64,000 bases of DNA from Eutrophovita brisbanensis (lineage in GTDB: Bacteria; Pseudomonadota; Gammaproteobacteria; Burkholderiales; Eutrophovitaceae), in NCBI GenBank assembly GCA_038147395.1, contig JAYQTM010000001.1:1-64000 (forward strand). Direction: 5' to 3'. Under the pieces are notes generated by a model. It searched no databases. It was given only the letters and a program-made list of their open reading frames with translations, and was not told where the DNA came from. Made by a program: the position numbers and the translations under genes. Within the stretch, counting starts at the first letter, position 1. Each line of letters opens with the position of its first letter. Shown piece by piece: positions 53,494 to 61,341 of the stretch.

Positions 53494-54507
53494 TTATCGA
53501 CCTTGTCGAATCGCTGTCGCGGCTTCAATCGCAAAGTATGTGAGAATGCCATCCGCTCCAGCGCGTTTGAAAGATAGAAGAGCCTCGAGCACACATTTCT
53601 CTCGATCCAGCCAACCGTTAGAAAAAGCTGCCTGAAGCATTGCGTACTCTCCGCTGACTTGGTAAGCAAAGGTGGGCACACGAAATTCATCCTTGACGCG
53701 AGAAATAATGTCCAGGTAGGGCATTCCAGGCTTGACCATAACCATGTCCGCGCCTTCCTCCAAATCCAGCCCGACCTCCCACATCGCTTCATTTGAATTT
53801 GCTGGATCGATTTGATACGTCTCTTTACTGCTTTTACCCAAGTTCGATGACGACCCTACTGCATCTCGAAACGGCCCGTAAAAACTGGAGGCGTATTTTG
53901 CAGCATAAGCAAGAATTCGGACATGGTGAAAGCCACCTTCGTCCAACGCAGTTCGAATCGCGCCAATTCTTCCGTCCATCATATCTGATGGCGCGACAAC
54001 GTCGACACCTGAAGCGGCATGGCTGACTGCTTGTTTCACCAGAACTTCAATTGTTTCATCATTCATCACGTAGCCACTGTCGTCAATCAAACCGTCCTGA
54101 CCATGACTTGTGTATGGGTCCAAAGCCACATCTGTGATCACACCTAGATCTGGAAATTCTCTCTTCAATGCAGCGACTGTTCGAGGAACTAAACCCTCGG
54201 GAGAATACGCCTCCTCAGCTAACTGACTCTTGAGATCTGCATCCACCACGGGGAAAAGGGCTATCGCGGGAATCCCAAGCTTAACGCACCGTTCAGCAAC
54301 CGGTAACAGCAAATCTAACGAATAACGATGCACTCCCGGCATGGAAGGGACTGGTTGGGTCGTATCCTTCCCCTCCAGGACAAAAACGGGGTAGATCAAA
54401 TCAGTGACACCTAACTGACTCTCACGGGTCAAATTCCGCGAAAATTTATCCCGTCTGTTGCGCCGCATTCTCCGGCTAGGAAAGGAGCCTAATACTTGCA
54501 TGAGCAA
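53494..54507 (-). CDS. hemB: Delta-aminolevulinic acid dehydratase (porphobilinogen synthase)
   Basis: Condenses two 5-aminolevulinates to porphobilinogen. The 337-residue protein has the Schiff-base lysines in MVMVKPGMPYLD and in the AAKYASSFYGPFRD segment. The zinc cysteines of E. coli HemB are replaced: the loop reads DVALDPYTSHGQDG (126-139), so this is the magnesium-responsive, zinc-independent type. Convergent with mrcA, 27 bases apart. Confidence 0.97.
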   Translation of the reverse strand: MLMQVLGSFPSRRMRRNRRDKFSRNLTRESQLGVTDLIYPVFVLEGKDTTQPVPSMPGVHRYSLDLLLPVAERCVKLGIPAIALFPVVDADLKSQLAEEAYSPEGLVPRTVAALKREFPDLGVITDVALDPYTSHGQDGLIDDSGYVMNDETIEVLVKQAVSHAASGVDVVAPSDMMDGRIGAIRTALDEGGFHHVRILAYAAKYASSFYGPFRDAVGSSSNLGKSSKETYQIDPANSNEAMWEVGLDLEEGADMVMVKPGMPYLDIISRVKDEFRVPTFAYQVSGEYAMLQAAFSNGWLDREKCVLEALLSFKRAGADGILTYFAIEAATAIRQGR

Positions 54508-54541
54508 AAACCTCTTCGGATATTTTAACGACCGGAATCAG

Positions 54542-55135
54542 TCAAGAGAGCCATTCAATCAGTTTTTGACGCGCCTCGTCGACCCCAGTTTTGTTTGAAC
54601 TCGAAAACAGCTGGACACTTAATCTCGAGTATTGACTACACAGTATATCGGAGACCATCTTGAGCTTTTTATTCGCCTCGTTTCTCGTCAGCTTATCTGA
54701 CTTCGTCAGTAAGACGTGTATGGGTTTCTCTGTTGTCCCGAACCACTCGACAAGCTGTTCGTCCAAAATCGTTGGCGCATGCCGGCTATCCATCACCGCA
54801 AATAATCCTCTGATTTGATGTCGTTCGCCAAGGTATCTCGTTAGCTCTCTACCCCACGCATTTCTCACCTCTTCTGGCACCTTGGCGTAGCCGTAGCCCG
54901 GCAAGTCCACAATAAATCTATCGTCGCCGACGCTAAAAAAATTGAGCAGCCGTGTCCGACCCGGAAGTTTGCTGACGTGCGCGAGCTTTTTTTGATTCGT
55001 AAGCGCATTAATTGCACTGGACTTGCCCGCATTCGAGCGGCCTGCAAACACGACTTCGGAACATTCATCCAGCGGAATCTGATTATATTTCTCGAATGAC
55101 TTCCAATAAGTTGCGTTTTGAATAATCACGGCCAC
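54542..55135 (-). CDS. engB: Ribosome-biogenesis GTPase EngB (YihA/YsxC)
   Basis: A 197-residue GTPase needed for late 50S assembly. G1 GRSNAGKSS is at 32-40, the effector/G2 segment includes PGRTRLLNFF, G3 DLPGYG is at 77-82 and G4 is LTKSDKLTR. It follows hemB upstream by 34 bases in the same direction and is divergent from cytochrome c4. Confidence 0.95.
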   Translation of the reverse strand: MAVIIQNATYWKSFEKYNQIPLDECSEVVFAGRSNAGKSSAINALTNQKKLAHVSKLPGRTRLLNFFSVGDDRFIVDLPGYGYAKVPEEVRNAWGRELTRYLGERHQIRGLFAVMDSRHAPTILDEQLVEWFGTTEKPIHVLLTKSDKLTRNEANKKLKMVSDILCSQYSRLSVQLFSSSNKTGVDEARQKLIEWLS

Positions 55136-55201
55136 GTAAAACTTATGAGATAAAATGACGTCCGAATATTAACGCAAACTCGGTAAGGACAACTGACCAA
55201 C

Positions 55202-55831
55202 ATGATTTTCACTAAGCACTTCGCAATCCTAATTTCCCTGATGTTAATTTCTACCACATTGTTCGCGGAAGACACGTCAGTAGCACATACTCCTGACATA
55301 AGTAACGGCAAGACCATCGCCGCGGGGACCTGCTCAGCCTGTCATGGTGCTGACGGAAATTCAATGATTCCCATGTATCCTTCTCTTGCTGGACAGCATG
55401 CTGCTTACCTAACAAAACAATTGAGTGAATTCAAGTCTGGGGTACGCGCAAATGCAGTCATGGGACCGATGGCGACGATGCTGAGTGATACCGATATGGC
55501 GGACGTCTCGGCCTTTTACGCGTCACAGAAAGCTACGCTCAAGAATCCGAGCGCGGGTGACATCAAAACTGGAAAACTGTTGTATTTTGTGGGTGATAGC
55601 GAACGCGGAATCCCTGCTTGCGCTGGATGTCACTCCAACAATGGCAAGGGCATCATCGGTAAATACCCTTCTATCGCAGGGCAATCCGGCGATTATGTCA
55701 TCTCTCAACTGAAGCTGTTCAAAACGGGACAGCGAGAAAACGATGCAAACAAGATGATGCGAACGGTCGCAAAACGATTATCTGAAGGCGACATGAAAGC
55801 GTTGGCCGACTTCACTTCAAATCTTAGATAA
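55202..55831 (+). CDS. Cytochrome c4, diheme
   Basis: A 209-residue periplasmic electron carrier with a signal peptide (FAILISLMLISTTLFA). Two heme c sites are CSACH at 44-48 and CAGCH at 140-144, each followed by Met candidates for the axial ligand (VMGPMATM; KMMRTVAKR). The two-domain repeat of about 95 residues each is typical of c4, which donates electrons to terminal oxidases. It is next to engB, as often in proteobacteria, and convergent with hemL. Confidence 0.92.
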   Translation: MIFTKHFAILISLMLISTTLFAEDTSVAHTPDISNGKTIAAGTCSACHGADGNSMIPMYPSLAGQHAAYLTKQLSEFKSGVRANAVMGPMATMLSDTDMADVSAFYASQKATLKNPSAGDIKTGKLLYFVGDSERGIPACAGCHSNNGKGIIGKYPSIAGQSGDYVISQLKLFKTGQRENDANKMMRTVAKRLSEGDMKALADFTSNLR

Positions 55832-55846
55832 AAAAGACCTAAGGTT

Positions 55847-57127
55847 TCACAAAGTTTCAAATGCAGCGTCGGCGGCATCAAGTGTTTGCTTGATGTCACC
55901 CTCACTGTGAGCATCAGAGATAAATCCTGCTTCAAATGCGGATGGAGCGAGATTAATCCCTCGATTCATCATCTCATGAAAGAATTTGTTGAAACGATCC
56001 CGATCACACTTCATCACCGCCTCGTAAGTTTGTGGAGGGGAATCGGCAAAGTACATACCGAACATCCCGCCAACATGCATTGCTGAGAAGCTCACACCGC
56101 GTGCTCTGGCACGCTCTTGCAGACCTTGTACCAACGATTCGGCCTTTTTGTCGAGGCGACTGAAAAAGTCTGGCGCCTGGATCAAATCAAGGGTAGCAAG
56201 GCCGGCAGCAACGGAGACGGGGTTGCCTGATAAGGTCCCTGCCTGATAAACCGGACCGAGCGGCGCGAGTTGTTGCATGACATCACGTCGACCGCCAAAT
56301 GCACCCATCGGCATACCGCCTCCGATGACTTTTCCGAGCGTTGTAATGTCGGGGGTGATTCCGTAAATTCCTTGCGCGCCCTTTGGCCCGACTCTGAACC
56401 CTGTCATCACCTCGTCGAAGATAAGTAATGCACCATGCGCGTCGCATAGGTCTCTGGCATCTCGCAGGAAACTCTCATGAGCTTTGACTAAGTTCATGTT
56501 GCCGGCAATAGGCTCTACGATGATTGCGGCGATCTCATCCCCCATCTTTTTAAAGGCATCGTGTAGTTGTTCCGAATTATTGAAATCAAGTACTAACGTC
56601 TGTGACGTTAAATCAGCAGGTACGCCAGAGGAACTTGGTTGCCCAAACGTTAAAGCCCCAGAACCTGCCTTTACCAGTAAAGAGTCTGAGTGGCCGTGGT
56701 AACACCCCTCAAATTTAATCACCTTTGATTTTCCAGTGAAGCCTCTAGCCAGACGTATGGCGCTCATTGTCGCCTCCGTACCAGAACTCGTCAGGCGCAC
56801 TTGCTCCATCGAGGGAAGCGATGCCGTCAATCTTTCAGCTAGGGTCACCTCACCAGGTGTCGGAGCCCCAAAACTAAGGCCCTGTTCTGCGGCATTTTTC
56901 ACTGCATTCACGACATCGGGGTGAGCATGCCCTACGATTAATGGCCCCCAAGAGCCGACGTAGTCGATATAAACATTTCCGTCTAAATCATAAATTTTGC
57001 TGCCAGCACCACGCACAATTGTTCTGGGTATTCCACCGACAGATCCAAAGGCCCTCACAGGCGAATTCACACCTCCAGGAATCACTGCTTTCGCACGCGC
57101 GAATGATGCTTCATTTTCAACGGTCAT
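55847..57127 (-). CDS. hemL: Glutamate-1-semialdehyde 2,1-aminomutase
   Basis: Forms 5-aminolevulinate from glutamate-1-semialdehyde in the C5 pathway of heme synthesis. The 426-residue PLP enzyme has INSPVRAFGSVGGIPR-type N-terminus (VIPGGVNSPVRAF), LTSSGTEATMSAIRLARG, LIFDEVMTGFRVG and the PLP lysine in TTLGKVIGGGMPMGAFGG. Start follows thiE by 17 bases. Confidence 0.97.
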   Translation of the reverse strand: MTVENEASFARAKAVIPGGVNSPVRAFGSVGGIPRTIVRGAGSKIYDLDGNVYIDYVGSWGPLIVGHAHPDVVNAVKNAAEQGLSFGAPTPGEVTLAERLTASLPSMEQVRLTSSGTEATMSAIRLARGFTGKSKVIKFEGCYHGHSDSLLVKAGSGALTFGQPSSSGVPADLTSQTLVLDFNNSEQLHDAFKKMGDEIAAIIVEPIAGNMNLVKAHESFLRDARDLCDAHGALLIFDEVMTGFRVGPKGAQGIYGITPDITTLGKVIGGGMPMGAFGGRRDVMQQLAPLGPVYQAGTLSGNPVSVAAGLATLDLIQAPDFFSRLDKKAESLVQGLQERARARGVSFSAMHVGGMFGMYFADSPPQTYEAVMKCDRDRFNKFFHEMMNRGINLAPSAFEAGFISDAHSEGDIKQTLDAADAAFETL

Positions 57128-57144
57128 AAAAATCTCTGTATTAA

Positions 57145-57804
57145 TTATTTCGATTTATGGCGGTAACGCTGCATTAAGACGACCCACTCGCTTGACACTC
57201 TCGTCACATCGCTCGCTCCAAAGATACCATTTATTAATGCAAGCATATTGACACCCCGATCCAATAGGTCCGGGGCATTTTCCAGAGTAATCCCCCCAAT
57301 TGCAACAACCGGGATATCTAATCCACAAGAGCTCGCGTCCAACAGAATATCAGCTGGCACTATTTTTGCGCTGGGCTTTGACGACGACTTAAAGAATGAG
57401 CCAAATGCAACGTAATCAGCTCCGCAACGCTGCATCTCAAGAGCTGTCGAGAGTTGGTCATAACAGGACACCCCAATTATTTTTTCTGGACCTAGAGTCT
57501 CTCGAGCTCGCGCTAGACTCTCATCATCCTTTCCAACATGCACTCCAGCCGCACCAATCACCTTCGCGAGCGCGACATCGTCGTTGATGATCAAGTATGC
57601 ATGATGTGCCGCAACTAACTCGTTAATCGCCTCAGCCATGTACGCTCTTTTGGATGGGCTGCTGCACTTGTTACGGTACTGGATTAATCTAATACCGCCA
57701 TCTAAGGCGGCACGAATTAACCTCAACAAGGCATCTAAATCGTCAATATCAGGCGTGATCGCGTAAACGCCAGGATCCAACCAATCTCGTCCGATGTATT
57801 TCAT
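57145..57804 (-). CDS. thiE: Thiamine-phosphate synthase
   Basis: Joins HMP-pyrophosphate and thiazole phosphate to thiamine phosphate. The 219-residue TIM barrel has LIQYRNK, INDDVALAKVIGAAGVHVGKDD, IGVSCYD and AFGSFFKSSSKP, then PVVAIGGITLENA. Its start overlaps the thiD stop by four bases (ATGA), so the two thiamine genes are coupled. Confidence 0.95.
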   Translation of the reverse strand: MKYIGRDWLDPGVYAITPDIDDLDALLRLIRAALDGGIRLIQYRNKCSSPSKRAYMAEAINELVAAHHAYLIINDDVALAKVIGAAGVHVGKDDESLARARETLGPEKIIGVSCYDQLSTALEMQRCGADYVAFGSFFKSSSKPSAKIVPADILLDASSCGLDIPVVAIGGITLENAPDLLDRGVNMLALINGIFGASDVTRVSSEWVVLMQRYRHKSK

Positions 57805-58592
57805 GTCTCAATCATGCGATCAGGTATCATTTGTCCGGAGCCGATTGGAAATCCTCCCAACAGTGATTGGTAGGTATATCTTTGCGCCACAAACACCGCT
57901 TCTTCTACGTCAAAGCCTCGCGCAATGCAGGCCGCAACAGAAGCAGCAAGCGTACAACCGGAACCATGATAATCCTCGTTCAATCGCGGCCAGCTCCAAC
58001 TTTTTGCGGAAGCAGAATCCCGATACAAAGTATTTTCCACATCACTGCTCTCGGAATGCGTTCCCGTCACCAAAACACTCTTGACACCCAGAGAGAGCAG
58101 TTCATCAACAATATCCCTTCGAGTTAATTTCTCCCCCAGGGCCCGACCGATACGCTCGAGCTCTAGCGTGTTAGGCGTCATTAAATAAACATTTGGTAGT
58201 AATGAACTGATGAGCTCGTGAAGGACAGCGTCCCCGCCAAATTCATCTCCACGGCCTGAAGCCAGAACGGGATCGAGAATCACAGGAACCTCGGGATATA
58301 AACCAAAAAGTCTAGATACCTCTCGAGCCGTCGCCAGATCAAAAATCATGCCCACCTTGAATACGGCAACGCGGACATCATCCAAGATTACTTCAGCCTG
58401 ACGGCGAATTGTCTCTGGGGAGACAGGATCAATGTGGTTGACCCCAACTGTATCTTGAGACGTGATCGAAGTAACGACCGTAACGGGGTGACAGCCGTTA
58501 TTCGCAATCGCCAACACATCGGCTTGTAAGCCTGCTCCCGACGTCGGATCTGAGCCAGAAAACGTCATGACGACGGGTTTGGTTGCCTTCAT
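57801..58592 (-). CDS. thiD: Hydroxymethylpyrimidine/phosphomethylpyrimidine kinase
   Basis: Phosphorylates HMP twice for thiamine synthesis. The protein has VVMTFSGSDPTSGAGLQADV at its start, KVGMIFDL, ILDPVLASGRGDEF and the C-terminal ribokinase motif DYHGSGCTLAASVAA. The start at 58592 (MKATKPVVM) gives the normal 264 residues; the longer frame would run over the region upstream of the rubredoxin gene. Confidence 0.95.
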   Translation of the reverse strand: MKATKPVVMTFSGSDPTSGAGLQADVLAIANNGCHPVTVVTSITSQDTVGVNHIDPVSPETIRRQAEVILDDVRVAVFKVGMIFDLATAREVSRLFGLYPEVPVILDPVLASGRGDEFGGDAVLHELISSLLPNVYLMTPNTLELERIGRALGEKLTRRDIVDELLSLGVKSVLVTGTHSESSDVENTLYRDSASAKSWSWPRLNEDYHGSGCTLAASVAACIARGFDVEEAVFVAQRYTYQSLLGGFPIGSGQMIPDRMIET

Positions 58593-58675
58593 CTGAATTT
58601 GTCTCGCTTGGGTATAATTTGGGACCATCCCAACTCGGGACTTTAACAAATTTACAAAACGGACAAGAGTCAAAC

Positions 58676-58864
58676 ATGAGCGACAGTGATCAAGGCCCTT
58701 TCAAAACATACATGTGCTTAATATGCGGATTCATCTATGACGAGGAAGCTGGGCTTCCAGATGAGGGTATCGAGCCAGGAACGAGATGGGATGATGTCCC
58801 GGTGAATTGGATATGCCCCGAATGCGATGCGCGTAAAGATGACTTTGAATTAGTTGAAATTTGA
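58676..58864 (+). CDS. Rubredoxin
   Basis: A 62-residue iron-binding electron carrier. The four Fe ligands are Cys14, Cys17, Cys47 and Cys50 in MCLICGFIYDEEAG and WICPECDARKDDFE, with the conserved W near the second pair. It is divergent from thiD, as in other beta- and gammaproteobacteria. The start at ATG 58676 is chosen because upstream sequence overlaps the thiD promoter region. Confidence 0.95.
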   Translation: MSDSDQGPFKTYMCLICGFIYDEEAGLPDEGIEPGTRWDDVPVNWICPECDARKDDFELVEI

Positions 58865-58874
58865 GGGTGACGAT

Positions 58875-59258
58875 ATGAGAATGCTCCACACCATGATCAG
58901 AGTAGGAGACCTAGATAAATCGATCGATTTCTACACGAAAGTGCTCGGAATGAAGCTCCTTCGTAAGGTCGATTATCCCGGCGGAAGATTTACTAACGCT
59001 TTTGTCGGTTATGGACCAGAATCCGACACCGCTGTTTTAGAGCTCACTCATAACTGGGACACTCAATCTTATGACCTAGGTAATGGTTACGGTCACGTAG
59101 CGCTTGGTGTAAAAGATGCAAAAGCCGCGTGTGACAAGGTCTCATCGCTCGGGGGAAAGGTGACGAGAGAGGCTGGACCGATGAAACATGGCACAACAGT
59201 CATCGCGTTTGTCGAGGACCCCGACGGTTATAAAATCGAACTCATCGAAAGAGATTAA
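58875..59258 (+). CDS. gloA: Lactoylglutathione lyase (glyoxalase I)
   Basis: Detoxifies methylglyoxal by isomerising its glutathione adduct. The 127-residue protein has LHTMIRVGDLDKSIDFY with the first metal His, LLRKVDYPGGRFTNAFVGYG, GNGYGHVALGV with the second His, and AFVEDPDGYKIELIE. The ATG at 58875 follows a GAGGGTGA ribosome-binding site. It ends four bases inside the convergent rsmA gene. Confidence 0.95.
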   Translation: MRMLHTMIRVGDLDKSIDFYTKVLGMKLLRKVDYPGGRFTNAFVGYGPESDTAVLELTHNWDTQSYDLGNGYGHVALGVKDAKAACDKVSSLGGKVTREAGPMKHGTTVIAFVEDPDGYKIELIERD

Positions 59259-60019
59259 TGCGCCCCTGAAAGCGTATTGGTCAACCGAACAAAGTCGCTG
59301 ACCGATAATCGCTCCGCCCGCGAGATAGGATCTATCGCAGCCTCCTCAAACTGAGCTTCACTGACAAGTCCCTTCAACGCATTTCTAAGTGTTTTACGTC
59401 GCTTTGAAAATGCGGCGAATACGAGCCTTTTAAACGCCTCTTGATCAACACTCTCGACATTCACTCTAGGTACGAGACGAATGACTGAGGACCAAACCTT
59501 TGGCTGAGGGTCGAAGGCCTCTGGCGGGACATCAAATAACTTTTCAATATCCCATTTAAGCTGCATCGTGACTGTCAGCTTGCCGTAGTCAGACGTTCCT
59601 GGCGTCGCGGTAAGCCGATCGCACACCTCTCGTTGCAACATCAAAGTTGCGTTCAAAATATAGTCACTGTAGCGATCAATGTGAAAGAGGATGGGCGTGC
59701 TGATGTGATATGGAAGATTTCCGATTAGTTTGTGAGGCTTTGATAAAAGCTTCAAGTCATAATCTAAAAAATCCCCTTCAATCAGCGATAACTGCGTCCC
59801 CGAAAAATGCGCACGCAAGTACGATATCGCATCTTTGTCAATCTCTATGGCCGTGACGTGGGCTGTAGTACGCAGCAGTGACTGAGTTAAGGCACCGTAG
59901 CCAGGGCCTACCTCAACGACACGGCTATTGTCAGTGATATCACAACTGGCGACGATATCCTCTATGACGCCACTGTCTTGAAGAAAATTTTGACTAAATT
60001 TCTTTTTAGCCTTTGGCAC
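59255..60019 (-). CDS. rsmA: 16S rRNA dimethyladenosine transferase RsmA (KsgA)
   Basis: Dimethylates A1518 and A1519 of 16S rRNA late in 30S assembly. The 254-residue protein has FSQNFLQDSGV, the SAM motif VEVGPGYGALTQSLL, and the catalytic NLPYHISTPILFH. It follows surA by 13 bases. The pdxA gene usually found between surA and rsmA is not here. Confidence 0.96.
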   Translation of the reverse strand: MPKAKKKFSQNFLQDSGVIEDIVASCDITDNSRVVEVGPGYGALTQSLLRTTAHVTAIEIDKDAISYLRAHFSGTQLSLIEGDFLDYDLKLLSKPHKLIGNLPYHISTPILFHIDRYSDYILNATLMLQREVCDRLTATPGTSDYGKLTVTMQLKWDIEKLFDVPPEAFDPQPKVWSSVIRLVPRVNVESVDQEAFKRLVFAAFSKRRKTLRNALKGLVSEAQFEEAAIDPISRAERLSVSDFVRLTNTLSGAH

Positions 60020-60032
60020 GAATGTTTAATGA

Positions 60033-61313
60033 TTAGTTAACGTACTTGATGTATGTCGTGTCTTTGACCTCTTGAACCCACTCTTGAAATCGAAATTCTA
60101 GTTTTTTCTGTCTTATAGACTGTCGCGCTACCGCCTCCCGTCGCTCTTCAGAAACATCAGCATCTCGGCGTTCCATGACCTCGATCAAGTGATAACCAAA
60201 TTGAGTCCGAACGGGCTCACTCAGCTCACCGATTTTAAGGTTATTCATCGCACGATCAAATGGCTCAACCGTCTCCCCCGGCATCATCCAGTTAAGCAAT
60301 CCGCCATTGCTGGCGCTGCCATCATCCGACGATGACTTAGCCAGCTCTGAAAAATCTGCCCCGTCAAATAAAATCTGATTACGAATATTGGTGATCTCTC
60401 GCAGCGCATCTTCGTCGGAGGAAAGTTCATCAACACGAATCAATATGTGACGAGCCAATGTTTCCTGGACGATGACTTGCGCATTCAGTCCTCGCTTATC
60501 GAACAGAAAAAGAATATGAAAACCATTGGGACTTTGTAACACATCACTTCTACCTCCAACCCGCATCTCCTTCACCGCATCCACAAACAACCCGGTAAAG
60601 TTGTCGCATCTCGCCAGCCCAGCAATCCCTCCGTCAAGCGCGTCTGTCGCATCCGACATTTCTGCCGCCACCTGCCTAAAATCCATTCCACTGTCGACCC
60701 GATTAACCGCATCCTCTGCTCTTTGGCGAGCTGCGTCCACCTCATTTTGGCCAGCACCCTCCGGTATCTGAATCAAAATATGCGCAAGCAAGGACTCGTC
60801 ACTGGTGCCCTCAGTTTGGCTTTGTTTTTTTAAAAAAGATTTCACCTCGGCGTCGCTAACCACGATATTTGACTCTAAATCACGCTGCCTTAACTTCAGG
60901 ATTTTCGACTGAGATATGATTTGGTTACGTAACTCTGAAACGCTGCCGCCAGACTCTCTTAGTTTGTCTAGGTATTCAGCTACTTCCATGCCATTTTGAC
61001 GAGCAATAGACTGAAATCCTCGCCTCACTTCATCATCCGTAACGCGAATCCCAGTCCGATCAGCCAAAGCCCCTAAGGCCTTCAGCGTGATTAAACGCTC
61101 CAACACTTGTTGCCTTATATTCAATCGGTCAGGAACCGGTTGACCTTGCGCCTGAAAATTATTGACTGTCCTCGTGATCTCCAGATCAAGCTCCTGAGCA
61201 GTGATGACGTCCCGCCCAACAATTGCAACCACCCCATCAATTGGCACCGTCGCTGCCAACGACACATTCACACCAAAAAAAAGCACACAGACAAATCGGA
61301 TAATTGATCTCAC
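60033..61313 (-). CDS. surA: Periplasmic chaperone and peptidyl-prolyl isomerase SurA
   Basis: Guides outer-membrane proteins such as LptD. The GTG at 61311-61313, with AGGAGA nine bases upstream, gives a good signal peptide (SIIRFVCVLFFGVNVSLAA) and about 427 residues; longer frames overlap lptD and are rejected. The SurA N-domain (VDAVVAIVGRDVIT-like start) is followed by two parvulin domains with LLAHILIQIPEGAGQ and LARHILIRVDELS. It sits 28 bases after lptD. Confidence 0.93.
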   Translation of the reverse strand: MRSIIRFVCVLFFGVNVSLAATVPIDGVVAIVGRDVITAQELDLEITRTVNNFQAQGQPVPDRLNIRQQVLERLITLKALGALADRTGIRVTDDEVRRGFQSIARQNGMEVAEYLDKLRESGGSVSELRNQIISQSKILKLRQRDLESNIVVSDAEVKSFLKKQSQTEGTSDESLLAHILIQIPEGAGQNEVDAARQRAEDAVNRVDSGMDFRQVAAEMSDATDALDGGIAGLARCDNFTGLFVDAVKEMRVGGRSDVLQSPNGFHILFLFDKRGLNAQVIVQETLARHILIRVDELSSDEDALREITNIRNQILFDGADFSELAKSSSDDGSASNGGLLNWMMPGETVEPFDRAMNNLKIGELSEPVRTQFGYHLIEVMERRDADVSEERREAVARQSIRQKKLEFRFQEWVQEVKDTTYIKYVN

Positions 61314-61341
61314 AAAAACTAATCTCCTACCTGCAAAAAAT

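Noticed and set aside
57801..58673. Longer thiD frame of 290 codons
   Set aside because: The extra 26 residues have no family counterpart and the start would fall just before the divergent rubredoxin gene; MKATKPVV at 58592 fits the normal length.
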